DNA of 64,000 bases, taken from NCBI RefSeq assembly GCF_018860155.1, contig NZ_JAHKNI010000001.1, forward strand, positions 323,333 to 387,332. The letters run 5' to 3'. Each line of letters starts with the position of its first letter. The stretch's first letter is position 1. Under the pieces are notes generated by a model. It did not search any database. It saw only the letters and a program-made list of their open reading frames with translations, and was not told where the DNA came from. This DNA comes from Nocardia albiluteola. Lineage in GTDB: Bacteria; Actinomycetota; Actinomycetes; Mycobacteriales; Mycobacteriaceae. Shown in pieces: positions 29,216-41,700 of the stretch. The position numbers were made by a program, and so were the translations under genes.

Positions 29216-31138
29216 ATGACGGACGAGACTTTCGACGACTACCTGGACGAGACCGGGAACATCAAGCTCCCCGAGGGTCGCACCCTGGTCGACTACGTCG
29301 AGAAGCACACTCGCAACGACGCAAACACGCTGGCGTACCGGTACATCGATTACTCACGCGAGCGCGACGGTGAGTACCAGGACCTGACCTGGAAAGAGTT
29401 CGGCATCCGGCTGCGCGCGGTTGCCGCACGCCTGCAACAGGTGACCAAGCCGGGCGATCGGGTGGCGATTCTGGCGCCGCAGGGTCTGGACTATGTCATC
29501 TCCTTCTTCGCGGCGATCTACGCCGGGTGCATCTCGGTTCCGCTGTTCGATCCGGACGAGCCCGGCCACACCGACCGGCTGCATGCCGTGCTGGCCGACA
29601 GCGCCCCCTCGGCGATCCTGACGGCGAGCTCCTCCGCCGCCGGGGTGCGCCAGCTGTTCCGTGCGCTGCCCGCCGCCAAGCGTCCCCGGATCATCGCCGT
29701 GGACGCCGTGCCCGACTCCCTCGGGGAGAAGTGGGTGGTTCCCGACGTCCGTGTTGACGATATCGCTTACCTGCAGTACACCTCGGGATCGACGCGCACC
29801 CCGGCCGGCGTGGAAATCACGCACCGGGCCGCGGGCACCAACCTGCTGCAGATGGTCCACGCGATCAACCTGGACGAGAACTCCCGCGGCGTCACCTGGC
29901 TGCCGCTGTTCCACGACATGGGCCTGCTGTGCGTGATCCTGCCCGCGATCGGCGGCAAGTACATCACCATCATGTCCCCGAGCGCCTTCGTGCGGCGGCC
30001 GTACCGCTGGATCAAGGAGCTCGCCGCGGTCTCGGACGGCGCGGGCACCTTCGCCGCCGCGCCGAACTTCGCGTTCGAGCACGCGGCCGCGCGCGGCCTG
30101 CCGAAGAACGGTGAGTCGCTGGATCTGTCCAACGTCATCGGGCTGATCAACGGCTCCGAGCCGGTCACCACCTCCTCGATGAAGAAGTTCAACGAGGCCT
30201 TCGCCCCCTACGGGCTGCCCAAGACCGCCATCAAGCCCTGCTACGGCATGGCCGAGGCGACGCTGTTCGTCTCCGCGACCCGGCACGAGGACGAGGCCAA
30301 GGTCATCTACGTCGACCGCGACGAGCTGAACGCCGGCCGGGTGGTCAAGGTCGAGCAGGGCGCCCCGAAGGCCATCCCGCAGGTCAGCTGCGGCTACGTC
30401 GCGCTGTCGCAATGGGCGGCGATCGTCGACGGCGATTCCATCGACAGCGCCGAGGGTGCGAGCGAGCAGCCCGAGGGCCGGGTCGGCGAGATCTGGTTGC
30501 ACGGCAACAACATCGGCATCGGCTACTGGGGTCGCGAGGCCGAGACCCGCAAGACCTTCAAGAACCAGCTGGTGCACCGTCAGGCCGAGGGCAGTCACGC
30601 CGAGGGCGCCCCGCAGGACGCGATCTGGCTGCGAACCGGCGACTACGGCGTCTACATCGACGGCGAGCTGTACATCACCGGCCGGGTCAAGGACCTGGTG
30701 ATCGTCGACGGGCGCAACCACTACCCGCAGGACCTCGAGTACTCCGCGCAGCAGGCCTCCACGGCGCTGCGGCCCGGCTTCATCGCGGCCTTCTCGGTGC
30801 CGGCCAACCAGCTGCCCGCCGAGGTCTTCGAGGCCGGCAGCCATTCGGGCCTGGCGTTCGACGCCGACGATTCCTCCGAGCAGCTGGTCGTCGTGGCCGA
30901 GCGGGGTCCGGGCGCGGGCAAGGCCGACGCGCTGCCGATCGCCGACGCGGTCCGCGGCGCGATCTCGCAGCGTCACGGTGTTACCGTTCGCGACGTACTG
31001 TTGGTACCGGCGGGTTCGATCCCCCGCACCTCGAGCGGCAAGATCGCTCGCAACGCCTGCAAAATCGCGTATCTCGAGGGCACGCTGCGGGGTGGTTACA
31101 CCCAGCAGGCCTTCCCTGATGCACCCGATGAAGAGTGA
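29216..31138 (+). CDS. fadD32: Long-chain fatty acyl-AMP ligase FadD32
   Basis: A 640-residue acyl-AMP ligase that activates the very long meromycolic acid and loads it onto the N-terminal carrier domain of Pks13. The ATP-binding motif [11 protein letters not shown] starts at residue 188. Other adenylation motifs are [40 protein letters not shown] and the terminal lysine motif [10 protein letters not shown]. The insertion after the GYWGRE segment typical of FAAL-type enzymes is present. The ATG at 29216 has AGAAGGA upstream and is favoured over an in-frame start at 29177. It is followed 67 bp later by pks13. Confidence 0.97.
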   Translation: MTDETFDDYLDETGNIKLPEGRTLVDYVEKHTRNDANTLAYRYIDYSRERDGEYQDLTWKEFGIRLRAVAARLQQVTKPGDRVAILAPQGLDYVISFFAAIYAGCISVPLFDPDEPGHTDRLHAVLADSAPSAILTASSSAAGVRQLFRALPAAKRPRIIAVDAVPDSLGEKWVVPDVRVDDIAYLQYTSGSTRTPAGVEITHRAAGTNLLQMVHAINLDENSRGVTWLPLFHDMGLLCVILPAIGGKYITIMSPSAFVRRPYRWIKELAAVSDGAGTFAAAPNFAFEHAAARGLPKNGESLDLSNVIGLINGSEPVTTSSMKKFNEAFAPYGLPKTAIKPCYGMAEATLFVSATRHEDEAKVIYVDRDELNAGRVVKVEQGAPKAIPQVSCGYVALSQWAAIVDGDSIDSAEGASEQPEGRVGEIWLHGNNIGIGYWGREAETRKTFKNQLVHRQAEGSHAEGAPQDAIWLRTGDYGVYIDGELYITGRVKDLVIVDGRNHYPQDLEYSAQQASTALRPGFIAAFSVPANQLPAEVFEAGSHSGLAFDADDSSEQLVVVAERGPGAGKADALPIADAVRGAISQRHGVTVRDVLLVPAGSIPRTSSGKIARNACKIAYLEGTLRGGYTQQAFPDAPDEE

Positions 31139-31205
31139 GATGACGGCGGCACCGGCCGTCCTTCCCTGCCCGCGCATCACCCGGACACAGGTAGCTTGAG
31201 GATTG

Positions 31206-34200
31206 ATGGCTGACAACGACGGCACCCAGAGTTCACCCACCCCGCCGGCTCCGCAAGCTCCGCCGGCTCACCACCCCGGGGCAACCGAGACCACCGCCCC
31301 AGGGGCCGGGTCTACCGACACCGCCTCCGCGGCAGGGGGTTCGGAGGTCGCTCCGGCTCGTGCCGCCGGGGGTGCGGTGGCCACCGACATGTCGGTGGCC
31401 GAGCTGCGGGAGTGGCTGCAGCGCTGGGTCGCCGACGCGACCGGTCAGCCGATCGAGAACATCACCGTGGACCGGCCGATGGAGGAATTCGGCCTGGCCT
31501 CGCGCGACGCGATCGCCCTGGGCGGCGATATCGAGGAACTGACCGGGGTGTTGCTCGACGCGACGATCGTGTACCGCCACCCGACCATCGCCGCGCTGGC
31601 CGAGCGCATCATCAACGGCGAGCCGGAGGCGCCCGAAGAGATCGCCGACGACTCGTTCTATACCGCCGGATATCAGCCGGGGCAGGCGCACGACATCGCG
31701 ATCGTGGGCCTGTCGACGCGGCTGCCGGGGGCCGGGAACACCCCGGAGTCGACGTGGGAGCTGCTGATCAGCGGCGGGGACGGCACCGGCGATCTCCCCG
31801 AGGGCCGCTGGTCGGAGTTCGCCGCCGACCCCGAGATCGCCGCGGCCATCGAGAAGGCCAACACCAAGGGCGGCTATCTGGCGCAGGATGTCGTCAAGGG
31901 CTTCGACGCGGAGTTCTTCGCGATGTCGCCGGTCGAGGTGGAGCGCGTCGATCCGCAGCAGCGGCTGATGATGGAGCTGGCTTGGGAAGCCCTGGAGCAC
32001 GCCAGGATTCCCGCCAGCAACCTCAAGGGCGAGCCGGTCGGTGTGTACATCGGCACCTCGACCAACGATTTCATGATGGTCGCGGTGCTGGGCGCGGGTA
32101 ATTCCGATCCCGATGCGCCCGCATCGGCGGATGCCTACGCGATCACGGGCAGTTCGTCCTCGATCATCTCCAACCGCGTGTCGTACTTCTACGATTTCCG
32201 GGGACCGTCGGTGGCCATCGACACGGCCTGCTCCTCGACGCTGGTCGCGGTGCATCAGGCGGTGCGGGATCTGCGCGCCGGCGACGCCGATGTCGCCCTG
32301 GCGGGCGGCGTGAACATGCTGCTCGCGCCCGCCGGCACCCTCGGCTTCGACGCCATCGGCATGATGGCGCCGGACGGGCACCTCAAGGCGTTTTCCTCGG
32401 ATGCCAACGGCATTGTGCGCTCGGAGGGCGGTGGCCTGGTGGTGCTCAAGCGCCTGGCCGACGCCGAGCGCGATGGCGATACGATCTACGCGGTCATCAA
32501 GGGCACCGCGGTCAACAACGACGGCCGCTCGAACGGCCTGCTCGCGCCGAATCCGGACGCCCAGGCCGAGGTGCTGCGGCGCGCCTACCGGGATGCCGGA
32601 ATCGTGCCGTCCACCGTGGACTACGTCGAGACTCACGGCACCGGAACGCTCATCGGCGACCCGATCGAGGCGAATGCGCTCGGTCGCGTGATCGGCCGGG
32701 GTCGCGACGCGGACTCGCCTGTGCTGATCGGCTCGGTCAAGACCAACTTCGGCCATCTGGAGTCGGCCGCCGGCGCGGCCAGCCTCGCGAAGGCGATCAT
32801 GGCGTTGCAGCACAACGTCATTCCGCAGAATATCCACTACGCGGGCCCGAACCCGTATATCCCGTTCGACGAGGCGCGGCTGAAGGTCATCGAGGCCCCG
32901 ACGGAATTCCCGCGCTACAGCGGCAAGGCCACGATCGGCATCTCGGGCTTCGGTTTCGGCGGCACCAATGCGCACCTGGTGCTCCAGGAGTACATTCCGG
33001 CAGCCATGTCCGCACCGGCCGAGCCCGCGAGCGAGGCGCGCGCCGCCGATCTGGACGACGAGACCACAGACGTGATCGCGGATGCCGAGACGATCCTCGA
33101 GAATGCCGATGCGGCAACGGATGTCGCTGCCGTGGCGCCGGAACCCGTTGTCCCCGAATGGACCGAGGCCCGCACTGAGCCGCTTCCGGTGATCCTGCCG
33201 GTCTCGGCCTACCTACCCTCACGCCGCCGCCGCGCCGCGCAGGATCTGGCCGACTGGCTGGAATCCGAAGCGGGACAGGCCACCCCGCTGGCCGATGTGG
33301 CGCGGTCGCTGGCCAAGCGCAATCACGGCCGCTCGCGCGGCGTGGTCGTCGCGACCACGCGCGAGGAGGCGATCGCCGGGCTGCGCGCCATCGCCGCGGG
33401 CAAGCCGGGCCAGGGCGTGTTCACCGCCGACTCGCCCGCCGCGAAGGACGCGATGTGGGTGTTCTCGGGCTTCGGCTCGCACCACCGCAAGATGGGTAAG
33501 CAGCTCTACCTGGAGAATTCGATCTTTGCCCGCACCGTCGACCAGGTCGACGAGCTGGTGCAGGACGAGGCCGGATACTCGGTCCGCGAGATGATGCTCG
33601 ACGACGCCCAGGACTGGGACATCGGCACCTCGCAGGTCGGCGTCTTCGCCATCCAGCTGGGCCTGGCCGCGCTGCTGCGCGCGCACGGCGCCGAACCCGG
33701 TGCGGTGGTGGGGCATTCGCAGGGTGAGGCCGCGGGCGCGTACATCTCCGGCGGCCTGCCGCTCGAGGACGCCGTACGGGTCATCTGCGCGCGCTCGCGC
33801 CTGATGAAGGAGGGCGACGAGATGTTGCCCGACTCCGATATCCGCAATATGGCGCTGCTGGAGTACAGCGCCGCGGAGGTCGAGGCGATGCTGCCGGAGT
33901 ACCCGGATCTCGAGGTGGCCGTCTACGCCGCGGCGAACAACACCGTGATCGGCGGCCCGCCGGAGCAGGTGCACGCGATCGTGGCGCGCGCCGAGTCCGA
34001 GGGCAAGTTCGCGCGCGTGCTGCAGACCCGCGGTGCGGGGCACACCTCGCAGATGGATCCGCTGCTGGGCGAGCTGGCCGCGGAGCTGGCGGGCATCGAG
34101 CCGACCAGGCTGAAGTACGACCTGTATTCGACCGTGCACAAGGCCACGGTCTACCGCGCGGGCCACGATCCGGTGCACGACGTCGACTACTGGGTGACCA

Positions 34201-36629
34201 ACCTGCGCCACTCGGTGTACTTCGCGAACGCGATCCGCCTGGCCGTGGACGGCGGCATCACCACCTTCCTCGAGCTGGCGCCGAATTCCATTGCGCTGAT
34301 GCAGGTGCTGGGCACCACCTTCGCGGCGGGTGCGCACAACGCCGCGCTGATCCCGACCCTCAAGCGCAAGGAGGACGAGGCCGCGGGCGTCGTCTCCGCG
34401 CTGGCACAGCTGTACGTGCAGGGACACCGGGTGGACCTGATGTCGCTGCTCGGCGCGGGCGAGTACGCGGATATCCCGCGAACGGCGTTCCTGCGCAAGG
34501 AGTACTGGCCCAAGGTCAGCATCGCCACCGGTTCCGGCAGCGGCCGGATGCCCGGCTCGCACGTCGCGATGCCCGACGGGCGGCACGCGTGGGAGGTACA
34601 GGCCGCGGCCGTCACCGACCTCGGCGCCCTGGCGCAATCCGCTGCGGCGCAGGTGCTTTCGGATGTCCAGCTGGGTGCGACCGTGGAACGTGCGCCGCTG
34701 CCCACCACCGGCACGCTGACCACCACGCTGACCCCGCACCTGGGCGGCGGCTCGGTGCGCGTGCACGCCAACGAGGGCGAGGCCTTCCGGCTGCTGTTCG
34801 AGGCGGTCGTGACCGGCACGTCCGCGAGTCATCCCGATGCACCCGTGGCCGGGATCGCCGACGCCGCTGCGGATTCCGGCACCAAGGCCGTCGCAACGAC
34901 GGCGGAGACCGCCCCCGCCCCCGTCGAGGATCTCGGCGAGCGCTGGGATCCCAACGGCTCCCAGACCGTGGAGGAGCGCCTGGCGCTCATCGTCGCGGAA
35001 TCCATGGGTTATGCCGTGGAGGATCTGCCGATGGAGATCCCGCTCATGGAGCTGGGTCTGGATTCGCTGATGGCGATGCGAATCAAGAACCGCGTCGAAT
35101 ACGAATTCGACATCCCGCAGCTGCAGATTCAGGCGGTGCGCGATGCCAGCCTGCACGAGGTCGGCAAGGTGCTGCACTACGCCATCGAGCACCGCGACGA
35201 GATGGAGGCGATGGCGCAGCAGCAGGCCGCCGACGGCGGCACGCTGGCCATCAACGACGAATTCGTCGCCGCGGCCCGCGCCGCGGTGGAGGCCGGGGAC
35301 GATCCGGCGGCCGCGGTGCAGGCCAAGGCCGCCGAGCAGGGTGCCGCCGAAACCGCCGGTGCCGCAGCAGATGCCCCTGCAGCCGCGAATGCGCCTGCGG
35401 CGGAGGCGAATACCGCCGACGCGAACGGTGCCGCCGAGTCGAAACCGGCTGCCGCCGCGAAAGCCGATGCGACCGAATCGAATTCGGCTGCACCGGCCGC
35501 CGGGCTGCTCGGTGGCGATGCCGCCGCGGCCGCCGCCAAGGCCGCCGAGGAGAACATCCCGCCGCGTGACGCCGCCGAGCGGCTGGTCTACGCCACCTGG
35601 GCGACCATCACCGGCAAGTCCGCGGGCGGCATCTTCAACACCCTGCCGATCCCGGACGACGCCACCGTCAAGAGCCTGACCGACCGGCTGTCCGAGCGTG
35701 TCGGCGCGGAGATCGACGTCGAGGACGTGCGCGACTGCGAGACCATCGAGCAGATCGCGAACATCGTGCGCGAACACCAGGACAGCTCCGGGGATGTCGA
35801 GGGCTTCGTGCGCACCCTGCGCGGGCGCACCGAGGGCTCGAATGCGGTGCCGGTCTTCGTGTTCCACCCCTCGGGCGGCAACACGCTGGTGTACGAGCCG
35901 CTGCTCAAGCGCCTGCCCGAGGACACCCCGATGTACGGATTCGAGCGCATCGAGGGCTCGATCGAGGACCGCTCGCGCGAGTACGCGGCGAAGATCCGCG
36001 CGCTGCATCCGGGCGGCCCGTACGTGCTGTACGGCTGGTCGCTGGGCGCGGTTTTCGCGCTGCAGGTCGGGCAGATCATGCGGGCCGAGGGCGACGACGT
36101 GCGCCTGGTGGGACTGATCGATCTGGCCCTGCCGGTCGAGCCCGAGGACCCGAGCCCCGAGGGCCGGCGCGCCCGCATCGAGCGCTTCCAGGCCTTCGCG
36201 CAGAAGACCTACGGGATCCAGGGCGAGCTCGACGAGGACATGCTGGCCGAGCTGGCGGAGGCCTCGGACGAGGAGCAGTACCAGATCATCATGGAGCTGC
36301 TGAAGTTCGCGGACGTGAAGATTCCCGGCGGCGTCATCGAGCATCAGCGCACCTCGTGGCTCGACGGCCGGGATCTGCAGAAGGCCCGCCCGTCGCACTA
36401 CACCGGCGAGGCGGTGCTGTACCTCGCGGACCGCTATCACGACGGCATCATCGAGATCGAACCCCGGTACGCCGAGCGCCAGCCCAACGGTGGCTGGGAC
36501 GACTACATCCCCAACCTGGAGATCATCCACATCCCGGGCGACCACCTGCAGATCATCGACGAGCCACGCATTGCCACGATCGGGGCGGACCTGTCCGCGA
36601 AACTCGCCGCGATCGCGAAGGGAGACTAG
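31206..36629 (+). CDS. pks13: Polyketide synthase Pks13 (mycolic acid condensase)
   Basis: A 1807-residue type I synthase that condenses meromycoloyl and carboxyacyl chains to the alpha-alkyl beta-ketoester precursor of mycolates. Domain order is ACP-KS-AT-ACP-TE. The first ACP has its phosphopantetheine serine at residue 99 (FGLASRDA). The KS has Cys342 ([10 protein letters not shown]), HGTGT and NFGHLE. The AT has Ser838 (GHSQGEA). The second ACP has Ser1287 ([10 protein letters not shown]). A long Ala-rich linker leads to the thioesterase with Ser1612 (YGWSLGA) and His1780 (GDHLQI). It is somewhat longer than the mycobacterial enzyme because of the N-terminal Pro-rich tail and the linker. 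The stop shares one base with the accD4 GTG. Confidence 0.97.
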   Translation: MADNDGTQSSPTPPAPQAPPAHHPGATETTAPGAGSTDTASAAGGSEVAPARAAGGAVATDMSVAELREWLQRWVADATGQPIENITVDRPMEEFGLASRDAIALGGDIEELTGVLLDATIVYRHPTIAALAERIINGEPEAPEEIADDSFYTAGYQPGQAHDIAIVGLSTRLPGAGNTPESTWELLISGGDGTGDLPEGRWSEFAADPEIAAAIEKANTKGGYLAQDVVKGFDAEFFAMSPVEVERVDPQQRLMMELAWEALEHARIPASNLKGEPVGVYIGTSTNDFMMVAVLGAGNSDPDAPASADAYAITGSSSSIISNRVSYFYDFRGPSVAIDTACSSTLVAVHQAVRDLRAGDADVALAGGVNMLLAPAGTLGFDAIGMMAPDGHLKAFSSDANGIVRSEGGGLVVLKRLADAERDGDTIYAVIKGTAVNNDGRSNGLLAPNPDAQAEVLRRAYRDAGIVPSTVDYVETHGTGTLIGDPIEANALGRVIGRGRDADSPVLIGSVKTNFGHLESAAGAASLAKAIMALQHNVIPQNIHYAGPNPYIPFDEARLKVIEAPTEFPRYSGKATIGISGFGFGGTNAHLVLQEYIPAAMSAPAEPASEARAADLDDETTDVIADAETILENADAATDVAAVAPEPVVPEWTEARTEPLPVILPVSAYLPSRRRRAAQDLADWLESEAGQATPLADVARSLAKRNHGRSRGVVVATTREEAIAGLRAIAAGKPGQGVFTADSPAAKDAMWVFSGFGSHHRKMGKQLYLENSIFARTVDQVDELVQDEAGYSVREMMLDDAQDWDIGTSQVGVFAIQLGLAALLRAHGAEPGAVVGHSQGEAAGAYISGGLPLEDAVRVICARSRLMKEGDEMLPDSDIRNMALLEYSAAEVEAMLPEYPDLEVAVYAAANNTVIGGPPEQVHAIVARAESEGKFARVLQTRGAGHTSQMDPLLGELAAELAGIEPTRLKYDLYSTVHKATVYRAGHDPVHDVDYWVTNLRHSVYFANAIRLAVDGGITTFLELAPNSIALMQVLGTTFAAGAHNAALIPTLKRKEDEAAGVVSALAQLYVQGHRVDLMSLLGAGEYADIPRTAFLRKEYWPKVSIATGSGSGRMPGSHVAMPDGRHAWEVQAAAVTDLGALAQSAAAQVLSDVQLGATVERAPLPTTGTLTTTLTPHLGGGSVRVHANEGEAFRLLFEAVVTGTSASHPDAPVAGIADAAADSGTKAVATTAETAPAPVEDLGERWDPNGSQTVEERLALIVAESMGYAVEDLPMEIPLMELGLDSLMAMRIKNRVEYEFDIPQLQIQAVRDASLHEVGKVLHYAIEHRDEMEAMAQQQAADGGTLAINDEFVAAARAAVEAGDDPAAAVQAKAAEQGAAETAGAAADAPAAANAPAAEANTADANGAAESKPAAAAKADATESNSAAPAAGLLGGDAAAAAAKAAEENIPPRDAAERLVYATWATITGKSAGGIFNTLPIPDDATVKSLTDRLSERVGAEIDVEDVRDCETIEQIANIVREHQDSSGDVEGFVRTLRGRTEGSNAVPVFVFHPSGGNTLVYEPLLKRLPEDTPMYGFERIEGSIEDRSREYAAKIRALHPGGPYVLYGWSLGAVFALQVGQIMRAEGDDVRLVGLIDLALPVEPEDPSPEGRRARIERFQAFAQKTYGIQGELDEDMLAELAEASDEEQYQIIMELLKFADVKIPGGVIEHQRTSWLDGRDLQKARPSHYTGEAVLYLADRYHDGIIEIEPRYAERQPNGGWDDYIPNLEIIHIPGDHLQIIDEPRIATIGADLSAKLAAIAKGD

Positions 36630-38173
36630 TGAACACGACGGCTGAGAAGCTTGCCGACCTGCGCAAGAAGCTCGAACTCGCTCAGGAACCGGCAGGCGAA
36701 GCCGGCGTGGCCAAGCGGGCCAAGAAGGGGATCCCCTCCGCCCGCGAACGGATCGACATGCTGCTCGACCCGGGCTCCTTCGTGGAAATCGGCGCGCTCA
36801 TGCGCAACCCGTTCATCAAGGATTCGCTGTACGGCGACGGTGTGGTCGTGGGGCACGGCCTGGTCGACGGCCGCCCGGTCGCGGTGTTCTCCCACGATCA
36901 GACCGTGTACGGCGGCTCGGTCGGTGAGATCTTCGGCCGCAAGGTCAGCGCGGTGCTGGAGCACGCGGCCAAGATCGGCTGCCCCGTCGTCGGCATCCAG
37001 GACTCGGGCGGCGCGCGCGTCCAGGAGGCGGTCGTCTCGCTGGCCTGGTACGCCAACCTGGCCCTGCTGACCGAGCCGCTGTCCGGCATGGTGCCGCAGA
37101 TCTCGATCATTCTGGGCAACTGCGCCGGCGGTGCGGTCTATCAGCCGATCAACACCGACGTCGTGGTCGCCGTGGAGAGCGCGCACATGTTCGTCACCGG
37201 CCCCAAGGTGCTCAAGGAGGTGACCGGCGAGGACGTCTCCCTCGAGGAGCTGGGCGGGGTCTACAACCAGGCCGAGTACGGCAACATCCACCACGTCGCC
37301 AAGGACGAGCGGGACGCCTTCAACTGGGTTCGGGAGTATCTGTCCTTCATGCCCCTGAGCTGCCAGGAGCAGCCGCCGGTCATCAACCCGGGCCTGGAGC
37401 CGGAGCTCACCGACACCGATCGGGAACTGAACGCGATCATGCCGGATTCGGACAACGCCGGATACGACATGCACGAGATCCTGCTGCGCATCTTCGACGA
37501 CGGCGACTTCCACGAGTTCGGCGCGGCCTCGGGCAAGAACATCATCTGCGGATTCGCGCGGGTCGACGGCCACGCCGTCGGCGTGGTGGCGAATCAGCCG
37601 CTGGTGTACGCGGGTTCGCTGGACGCGCGGGCCTCGGACAAGGCCTCGCACTTCGTGCGGCTGTGCGACGCGTTCGACCTGCCGCTGGTGTACGTGGTCG
37701 ACACGCCGGGCTTCATGCCCGGTGTCGAGGAGGAGAAGGTCGGCGTCATCAAGCGCGGCGGGCGGCTGCTGTTCGCCTTCGTCGAGGCCACCGTGCCGAA
37801 GGTGACGGTGGTGGTGCGCAAGTCGTACGGCGGCGGCTACGCGGCGATGGGCTCCAAGCAGCTCGGCGCCGATATCAACCTGGCCTGGCCCACCGCGCGC
37901 ATCGCGGTGATGGGCGCGGAGAGCGCGGTCAGCCTGATCGGCGGCCGGCAGATCGCGGCCGCGCCGGAGGATCAGCGCGACGCGATCCGCAAGCAGATGA
38001 TCGATTTCTACAACGCCACCGTCGCCACCCCGTGGGTCGCGGCCGAGCGCGGATATGTCGACGCCGTCATCGAGCCCGCGACCACGCGCCTGGAGATCCG
38101 CCGCGCGATGAAGCTGCTCCGGGACAAGAAGCTCCAGCGCAACCCGCGCAAGCACCATCTGCTGCCGCTGTAG
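36629..38173 (+). CDS. accD4: Acyl-CoA carboxylase beta subunit AccD4
   Basis: A biotin-dependent carboxyltransferase subunit of 514 residues that helps make the carboxyacyl-CoA extender for Pks13. The N-terminal half holds [36 protein letters not shown] and the acyl-CoA oxyanion turn GNCAGGAVY. The C-terminal half has the carboxybiotin pocket ([22 protein letters not shown]). The GTG start overlaps the pks13 stop by one base (TAGTG), so the two are co-translated. The biotin-carrying alpha subunit is not in the window. The fadD32-pks13-accD4 order is conserved across mycolate producers. Confidence 0.97.
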   Translation: MNTTAEKLADLRKKLELAQEPAGEAGVAKRAKKGIPSARERIDMLLDPGSFVEIGALMRNPFIKDSLYGDGVVVGHGLVDGRPVAVFSHDQTVYGGSVGEIFGRKVSAVLEHAAKIGCPVVGIQDSGGARVQEAVVSLAWYANLALLTEPLSGMVPQISIILGNCAGGAVYQPINTDVVVAVESAHMFVTGPKVLKEVTGEDVSLEELGGVYNQAEYGNIHHVAKDERDAFNWVREYLSFMPLSCQEQPPVINPGLEPELTDTDRELNAIMPDSDNAGYDMHEILLRIFDDGDFHEFGAASGKNIICGFARVDGHAVGVVANQPLVYAGSLDARASDKASHFVRLCDAFDLPLVYVVDTPGFMPGVEEEKVGVIKRGGRLLFAFVEATVPKVTVVVRKSYGGGYAAMGSKQLGADINLAWPTARIAVMGAESAVSLIGGRQIAAAPEDQRDAIRKQMIDFYNATVATPWVAAERGYVDAVIEPATTRLEIRRAMKLLRDKKLQRNPRKHHLLPL

Positions 38174-38193
38174 CAGCCGCGTCGACGAGGGTG

Positions 38194-38220
38194 TGTTCAC
38201 CTGCCTGAACGACGGGTGAA
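38194..38220. promoter_or_regulatory. Inverted repeat upstream of the small DUF5988-type gene
   Basis: GTTCACC at 38194-38200 pairs with GGTGAAC at 38214-38220 (13-bp spacer), and another TTCACC follows near 38231. It lies between accD4 and the small gene, so it could end the accD4 transcript or be an operator. There is no T run. Confidence 0.35.
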
Positions 38221-38278
38221 CGGAGTGTCTTTCACCGATTCGGCCGGTCAGCCCTGCCGCATATGAGAGCCTTCAGCT

Positions 38279-38479
38279 ATGGGAAGCTCACCGAAGGCCG
38301 TACTAGAAGGCGGACCGGCCGACCTGCCGCAACGTATTGTCCCGATCACCCCGCCGGGCGTTGAACTGCGCGTGCAATTCAACGGCGGCATCGAGCGCTT
38401 CAGAGTCACTCCGCGCTGGCAGGACACCGCCGAGGGCAATCTTCCGGTCTACGAATGGTACGAGCGCATCGAACAGTGA
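38279..38479 (+). CDS. Small DUF5988-like protein
   Basis: A 66-residue cytoplasmic protein. The opening KAVLEGGPADLPQRIVPITP and the end PVYEWYERIE match the pattern I recall for DUF5988 proteins, which are common in actinomycetes and have no known function. The ATG has a weak GAGAG about nine bases upstream. It has its own leader after accD4 and is followed by a strong bidirectional terminator, so it is probably a separate unit. Its position at the meeting point of the galactan/mycolate and arabinan blocks has no obvious meaning. Confidence 0.72.
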   Translation: MGSSPKAVLEGGPADLPQRIVPITPPGVELRVQFNGGIERFRVTPRWQDTAEGNLPVYEWYERIEQ

Positions 38480-38654
38480 CGAGGAAGCGGTTCGGTTGAG
38501 GGCCGGTAGTCGACCGACGCGGAGAACGAGACCCGGAACGGACCGAATCCTGCCCGATCGTGATCGAAGCCGATGTGCGGCAGTACCGCATCGTCGGCGG
38601 GAGACGCCGCGGACGAGTGTGGTCGGGCACGGATCACGACCGGCACCACGAACG

Positions 38655-38691
38655 ACAGCGGGCGGCGCAAAGGTATTGCGCCGCCCGCTGT
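38655..38691. terminator. Bidirectional terminator between DUF5988 gene and embB
   Basis: A perfect 16-bp stem pairs 38655-38670 with 38676-38691 around a 5-base loop, followed on the plus strand by TTTCGTTTTC. It lies between two convergent transcripts and can serve both. Confidence 0.85.
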
Positions 38692-38703
38692 TTCGTTTTC
38701 GTC

Positions 38704-41700
38704 TCAGTACGTTCGCATCGGCCCCGGCGACCACAGGCCCGAGCGCGTCGCCGTGCCGGTGGTGATCTCCGCGGGCTTGGCATTGGGGTAATACCGGTCG
38801 TAGCGCTCGAGCGAACCCCAGTCCCGGGCCCAGTTGTCCTTCAGATAGGTCGGAATCGTGGTGGAGCTCGCCAGCATCTGGGTGAAGCCGAGCGTGCCGC
38901 CGAATTCCTCCGCCTGCCAGGTGTCGGTCGAGCTGACCGCGAGGGGCCGGTCGGGCAGGATGCGGTAGTTCGGCATCGTCGCCACCCCGTCCCGGTGCAG
39001 GAACGGCTGCTGGCACGGGAACTGCAGGCCGACCGCCCAGTCCTCCAGCACCGGCTGGGTCGAGCCGATGAAGGTGTTGAGCGTCTGCAGCTTCGGCACC
39101 CGCGGCGGGGTGAACGCCAGCCACTGGTCGCCGATCAGCACCCGTCGATCCGCCACGATCCGGACCGCGTCGGCGTCGGGGGCGATCTTGTCCAGCGGCA
39201 CGCGCAGGTTGCGCCACGACGGCGCCGGGCCCACGTCGCGCGGGACGTAGCTGCCCTCGGAGGTGACGCTGCCGTCGGGCCGGCGCTTGCCGTACTCGAG
39301 CAGCAGGCCCTGGCCGTACTGCAGCGCACCGGTGTCGTCGAAGGACAGGATGCGCCCGGCCGCGGTGATCACCACGATCGGCGACTGCGGCGAGCGCGCC
39401 GGGAGCTGATACCAGGCGGAGATCAGGTGGGCCGGGGTCTGCAGGCCGTCCTGGTAGCTGCCCATGATCGGGGTCGTCTTGGGGTCCAGCCCGAACGGCA
39501 GCGCCACGGTGCTGCCGTTGATGCCCGCCTTGTCGATGCGGCCGCCGCCGGTGCCCGCGTTCTGGCCCTCGGCGAAGTTCGCCCCGACGGACTGGTTGGA
39601 GGTGTTGCCGGTGCCCGGCTTCACCTCGACCGCATCGGCCTTCAGATCCGAGGGCACCCCGTTCGGGGCGAATCCGGTCGGGTCCACCCCGGCCAGCGGG
39701 TCGCCCTTGGCGGGCGGGTGTGCCGGGTCGATGATCGGGGTCAGCCGACCCTGGTTCGAATCCGGTTCCACCAGTACGTCATTGGCCAGGCCACAGGTGT
39801 TGCCGCCGAGGGCGTCGAAGTTCGAGCGGGCCAGCGAGTAGGCCGGATACTGCGAGTAGGCGCCCTTGACCAGCGAGAGCACCTCGAACAGCACCATCAG
39901 CGCCGCGACGACGGTCAGCGGTATCCCGGCGAATTGGCGAATCCGCCTGCCGCGCACCGAATCCGCCGTCTCGGGCTTCGCGTAGCCCTCCCGCAGCACA
40001 TGCCAGCCGACCAGCAGCATCGACAGGCCGAACAGCATCAGCACGACGGTGTTCGACTTGATTCCGTGCAGCTGCACCATCTTGTCGAACCACGGGACAC
40101 CGTAGCTGGACACGTACCAGTAGCCGTTGATGCCCGAGAACGACAGCGCCAGCGTGAACAGCAACGCCGCCAGGAAGATCGAGCGGTTCTTGCGCGAGCG
40201 CAGCGCCGTCGCCGAGACCGCCACCGCGGTGACCGCCGCCAGCGACCCGGCGATGCCCGCGTAGGCGCCGAAGTGGTGGGTCCACTTGGTCGGGTTGAAC
40301 ATCATCAGGAAGATCGTGCCGAAGACCACGCCCAGCAGCCGCCACGTCGGCGCGCTGGAGATGCCCGGCACCTGGCGCCGCCGCAGCAGCACCAGCATGG
40401 TGGTGATCAGGCACAGGATCATCACCAGGAAGGCGAACCGTCGCGCGACAGAGCCGTCCACCGTCTCCACGAACAGGTAGTAGTACCGCAGATAGTCCTC
40501 GTACCAGGCCAGATTCGGCCCGGCCAGCTGCCGCACCCGGTCGGCCTCCTGGATACCGGCGAAGGTCTGCGAGGCGTAGACCACGGTCAGCACCAGGAAT
40601 CCGGCCGCCGCGATGGGCGCGAGCAGCGGGAGCACCGATCCCAGGAACGAGCGCTCCCAGCGACTTCCGCTCGCGGCCAGCGTGCGCCGCCGGCGCACCA
40701 CGATCCGCACCAGCGGGCGAATTCCGGCGAGCAGCGCGGCGATACAGTTCAGCCCGGTCGGCGCTGCGGCCAGGGTGAACGCCGCCGCGAGCACCGCGGC
40801 CGCGGCGGGCAGCAGTCGTCCGGTCGCGATGGCGCGCTCGATCGAGACCCAGGTCAGCAGCACGCCCAGGGCCACGATCGGCTCCGAGCGCAGGCCGTTG
40901 TTGTACGGCAGCCAGAACGCCAGGAAGACCAGCCCGCCGGTCCACAGCGCCACCTTCGAGTTCCGCACCCCGCGGCCCAGGCGCGGTACCACCTCGCGGC
41001 TGATCACCATCCAGCACAAAATCGCGCACAGGGTCGCGGGGATCCGCACCCACGGGCTCGCCGTCGAGATGTGCGCGAACCACTGGATGATGTCGTAGTA
41101 CCAGCCGAACGGGGCCTCCGGGACGCCGTACCAGCGGAAGTAGTTGGCCAGGTAGCCCGCGTGCGGCGCGACGCGCACCATGGTCAGGATGTAGCCGTCG
41201 TCGGAGGTGTTCGCGCCGACGAAATGCCACACCACCAGGGTGCCGATGATCGCGGCGTCCGCCCACGTCGGCTTCAGCCAGTGCGCGGGCAGGAAGCGGC
41301 GGTGACCGCGGCCGTCGCCGGTGTCCAGGCGCGCCAGCGCGGCCAGGGCGATGAGGGTGCACAGCCAGGCCGCGATCGTCGCCACCAGCTTGGTGACGGT
41401 CGGGTGCGAGGTGAATCGCGAGTCGACGGTCATGTGGAACGACAGCCCGGCCGGGGCCGCGCCCTTCAGATCGGAGAACACACCCACCACCTGCGGCCGC
41501 AGGTCGCCCGCCTGGGTGCCCGCCACCGGAACGGTCGTCTTCGTCCCGTCCGGCTGCTCGACCTGCGTGGTCAGGCCCTCGAACGCGGCGGCGGTGTGGG
41601 TGTTGTCGGAGACGATCGAGATCGTGCCGCAGTGACCGAGTTCGGACCGCTTCGCCGAGGCCACGATGGCGTTGCGGTTCACCACGTCGACGGTATCGGC

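Noticed and set aside
33219..36545. Open frame of 1108 codons antisense to pks13
   Set aside because: Long antisense frames arise from third-position GC bias; the sequence has no domain motifs, and pks13 explains the region fully.
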